A DNA stretch of 64,000 bases from Diphasiastrum complanatum. Taxonomy: Eukaryota; Streptophyta; Lycopodiopsida; Lycopodiales; Lycopodiaceae. The stretch spans positions 21,776,422 through 21,840,421 of the forward strand of contig CM055109.1 in the NCBI GenBank assembly GCA_029204225.1, written 5' to 3'. A program made the translations under genes and the position numbers. The notes below the pieces were generated by a model, which searched no databases, had not been told where the DNA came from, and saw nothing but the letters and a program-made list of their open reading frames with translations. This document shows, in pieces, positions 61,190-64,000 of the stretch (its first letter is position 1; the number at the start of each line of letters is the position of its first letter).

Positions 61190-62520
61190 ACAATGTGTGT
61201 AGCCAATAAATCGAATGCCATTTCACAGATTGATCCATCCGTGTTTAGTTACAATCATCGTCAAGTTTTGGTACGCATGAGAGAAAAAAGAATTAAACTG
61301 ATTGAAGAGGCAAATACAATTGCCAATGGAGAAAAAAGTAATGCATCTGATTCTAATGATGATGAGGTACAATATAATGAAGTGGATGATGCTACGCACA
61401 CATCTTCTAATGAAGATGAAGACCACGAACAATTTGATATGGATGAGGATGATATTTTAAAGTTAGACACCCCTTTGTATCTAGGAGCATCCATTTCGAG
61501 ACTAACTACGTCAATTTTTAAACCTTCAAGCAACATACGAATGGAGTATCCGTATTGTCGCATCATTATTCGAGTACTTAACTTATAATAGAACGTATTT
61601 TATAACTTATTTACAAGTTATTTATTTTCTTTTCTAACACACATTATCATTTTCTTTTAGGTTATTGCATAAAATACTTTTGAAAGAAAATGTGATACCT
61701 AAAACACAAAAAGAAACATGAAAAATGATAAACATGATTGAGATGGATAATGACACAATACATGCATGTCCAGAAGACCATGTTTGATGTAGAGGTGCGC
61801 ATTCAAAAAAGCTTCAATGTCCAACACGTAACACTTCACATTATAGAGATGATGCATGCCACAAAAAGTGTTACGACATTTTGCAATTATCCCACGATTG
61901 CAATGTTCGATGCAAATATTGGCACAATTAATGGATTGGGCATGTATCTCGGATTAAGTGAATGTTCAAGTATATATATTGTCACATGAATCGATTTTTG
62001 TAAATGTTCAAGGAGATACTATATCCTATGATATCTTGGGTTGAGTACATTTCACTAAGGTTATCTCATATTTATTTCATGACCTATGTAGTTTTAACTA
62101 TATCAGGCTATAACACATGTTATTGTGGGCCACATTTGGAAGGTCGTCATAGCACAAATATGTTAAAAAATGTGGTGTATGAAAATCATCAAAAATACTT
62201 GATGCTTGATCACCCTTTTTGAACATTGAATACAATTTTATGGAGGCGGAGAAAGAATCCGTTAATTAGACGACCACCCTCATGCATGGGAGTAGTAGAA
62301 TGGCATGATGAATGACTTTAACATCACAATGTCAATTTCTCATGGGAAAAATCATTTGACGGTATGAAATGATTATCTATTTTTCATAAATTATCTTATT
62401 AGAGGAATTTATTTATAAATCATCTTTTGGATCCTATACACATATTTAAAATTGTTGGTGAATCAGTGAGGAACCACATCATCGACATAAAAGACAACTT
62501 AGCAGTAGGTATGTTACCCT
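61190..62520 (+). pseudogene. CACTA (En/Spm) TNP2-type transposase relic
   Basis: Frames in order: an acidic stretch and DILKLDTPLYLGASISRL (61193-61560); then, in another frame after 61660, LLHKILLKENVIPKTQKET and DNDTIHACPEDHV (61660-61770), matching the TNP2 region that precedes the zinc-like CP.C. Next come GYNTCYCGPHLEGRHSTNML and YLMLDHPF (62110-62220), with RRPPS near 62265. LLDPIHIFKIVGESVRNHII and DIKDNL follow at about 62430-62500, matching the D-x-MH-x-x-K-N-V catalytic-domain block. Many stops and frame changes occur. No CACTA terminal repeats were found. The order and motifs make the assignment fairly secure. Confidence 0.72.
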
Positions 62521-63756
<1,236 letters not shown>

Positions 63757-64000
63757 AGTACCCCAATAATTGGAGAGCAAATCTCAGGCCAATGTTCATT
63801 CCTATAAGGGCGAGACTCCATGCCAATGTACATACGCACAGATTTGAGTATCAATAGAGAGAAGAGAGCCAATTTCTATAAGCTTGAGCATTCCTTTCCT
63901 CTACCATCTCTTACAGCATTACTTCTTATCAATTGAGTGAATATACTCTAAGATAATCTGTAACTAATTGTGATACTTGTCTGTCTATGCCACACACCTT
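63757..64000 (+). mobile_element. LTR fragment at window edge
   Basis: It is the inverted copy of 59041-59243, with about 8-10% visible differences. It runs off the window, so its element would continue to the right in + orientation. Confidence 0.65.

Overview
This window is nuclear DNA from a land plant, probably a vascular plant with a large, repeat-rich genome. The evidence is a spliced gene with canonical GT-AG introns that carries plant-type chromatin domains (methyl-CpG-binding and VEL/Oberon-type PHD), plant Copia and Gypsy LTR retrotransposons with tRNA-iMet primer sites, hAT and CACTA transposase relics, very long (GA)n/(TC)n microsatellites, and a short CCCTAAA telomere-like run. 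The species cannot be fixed from the sequence alone.

Only one complete host gene is well supported. It has four exons between 25168 and 30991 on the + strand, every junction is in phase, and the predicted protein is 962 aa: an N-terminal MBD-like domain, basic nuclear-localisation segments, a long linker, a VIN3/VEL-type PHD superdomain and a C-terminal coiled coil. A second + strand locus (about 3958-4982) looks like the 3' end of an unrecognised gene. Its 45-nt exon lies in both copies of a roughly 187-bp tandem duplication, and both exon copies keep the frame.

Layout. 1-1075: 5' end of a minus-strand Copia element. 1119-2812: broken hAT transposase (minus), followed by CT/CA microsatellites. 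3958-4982: partial unknown gene. 9050-10180: Gypsy gag-protease relic (minus). 11474-14412: minisatellite, 141-bp (GA)n, Copia RT/RNase H and 3' LTR (+). 15350-16259: Gypsy RT scrap (minus) and an LTR-PBS scrap (+). 16725-17640: an old direct repeat. 18604-21925: mosaic Copia with a 1035-bp LTR followed by a primer site. 25168-30991: the MBD-PHD gene. 34838-38030: Copia scrap, minisatellites, and an AT-rich tandem array carrying CpG-rich palindromes. 38380-40508: two convergent, intron-bearing, unrecognised coding relics. 40640-51290: two copies of one Copia family in inverted orientation, Gypsy integrase pieces, an Athila/Tat-like primer site, and copy A of an unrecognised coding repeat. 51325-59245: two minus-strand Copia elements. 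59240-60290: copy B of the unknown coding repeat. 61190-62520: CACTA transposase relic. 63757-64000: the start of another LTR.

Apart from the host gene(s), nearly everything is retroelement-derived and damaged by stops, frameshifts and deletions. The items most worth following up are the MBD + VEL-PHD architecture, the duplicated symmetric exon, the palindrome-bearing satellite, the two-copy orphan coding family, and the intron-containing relics at 38-40 kb.
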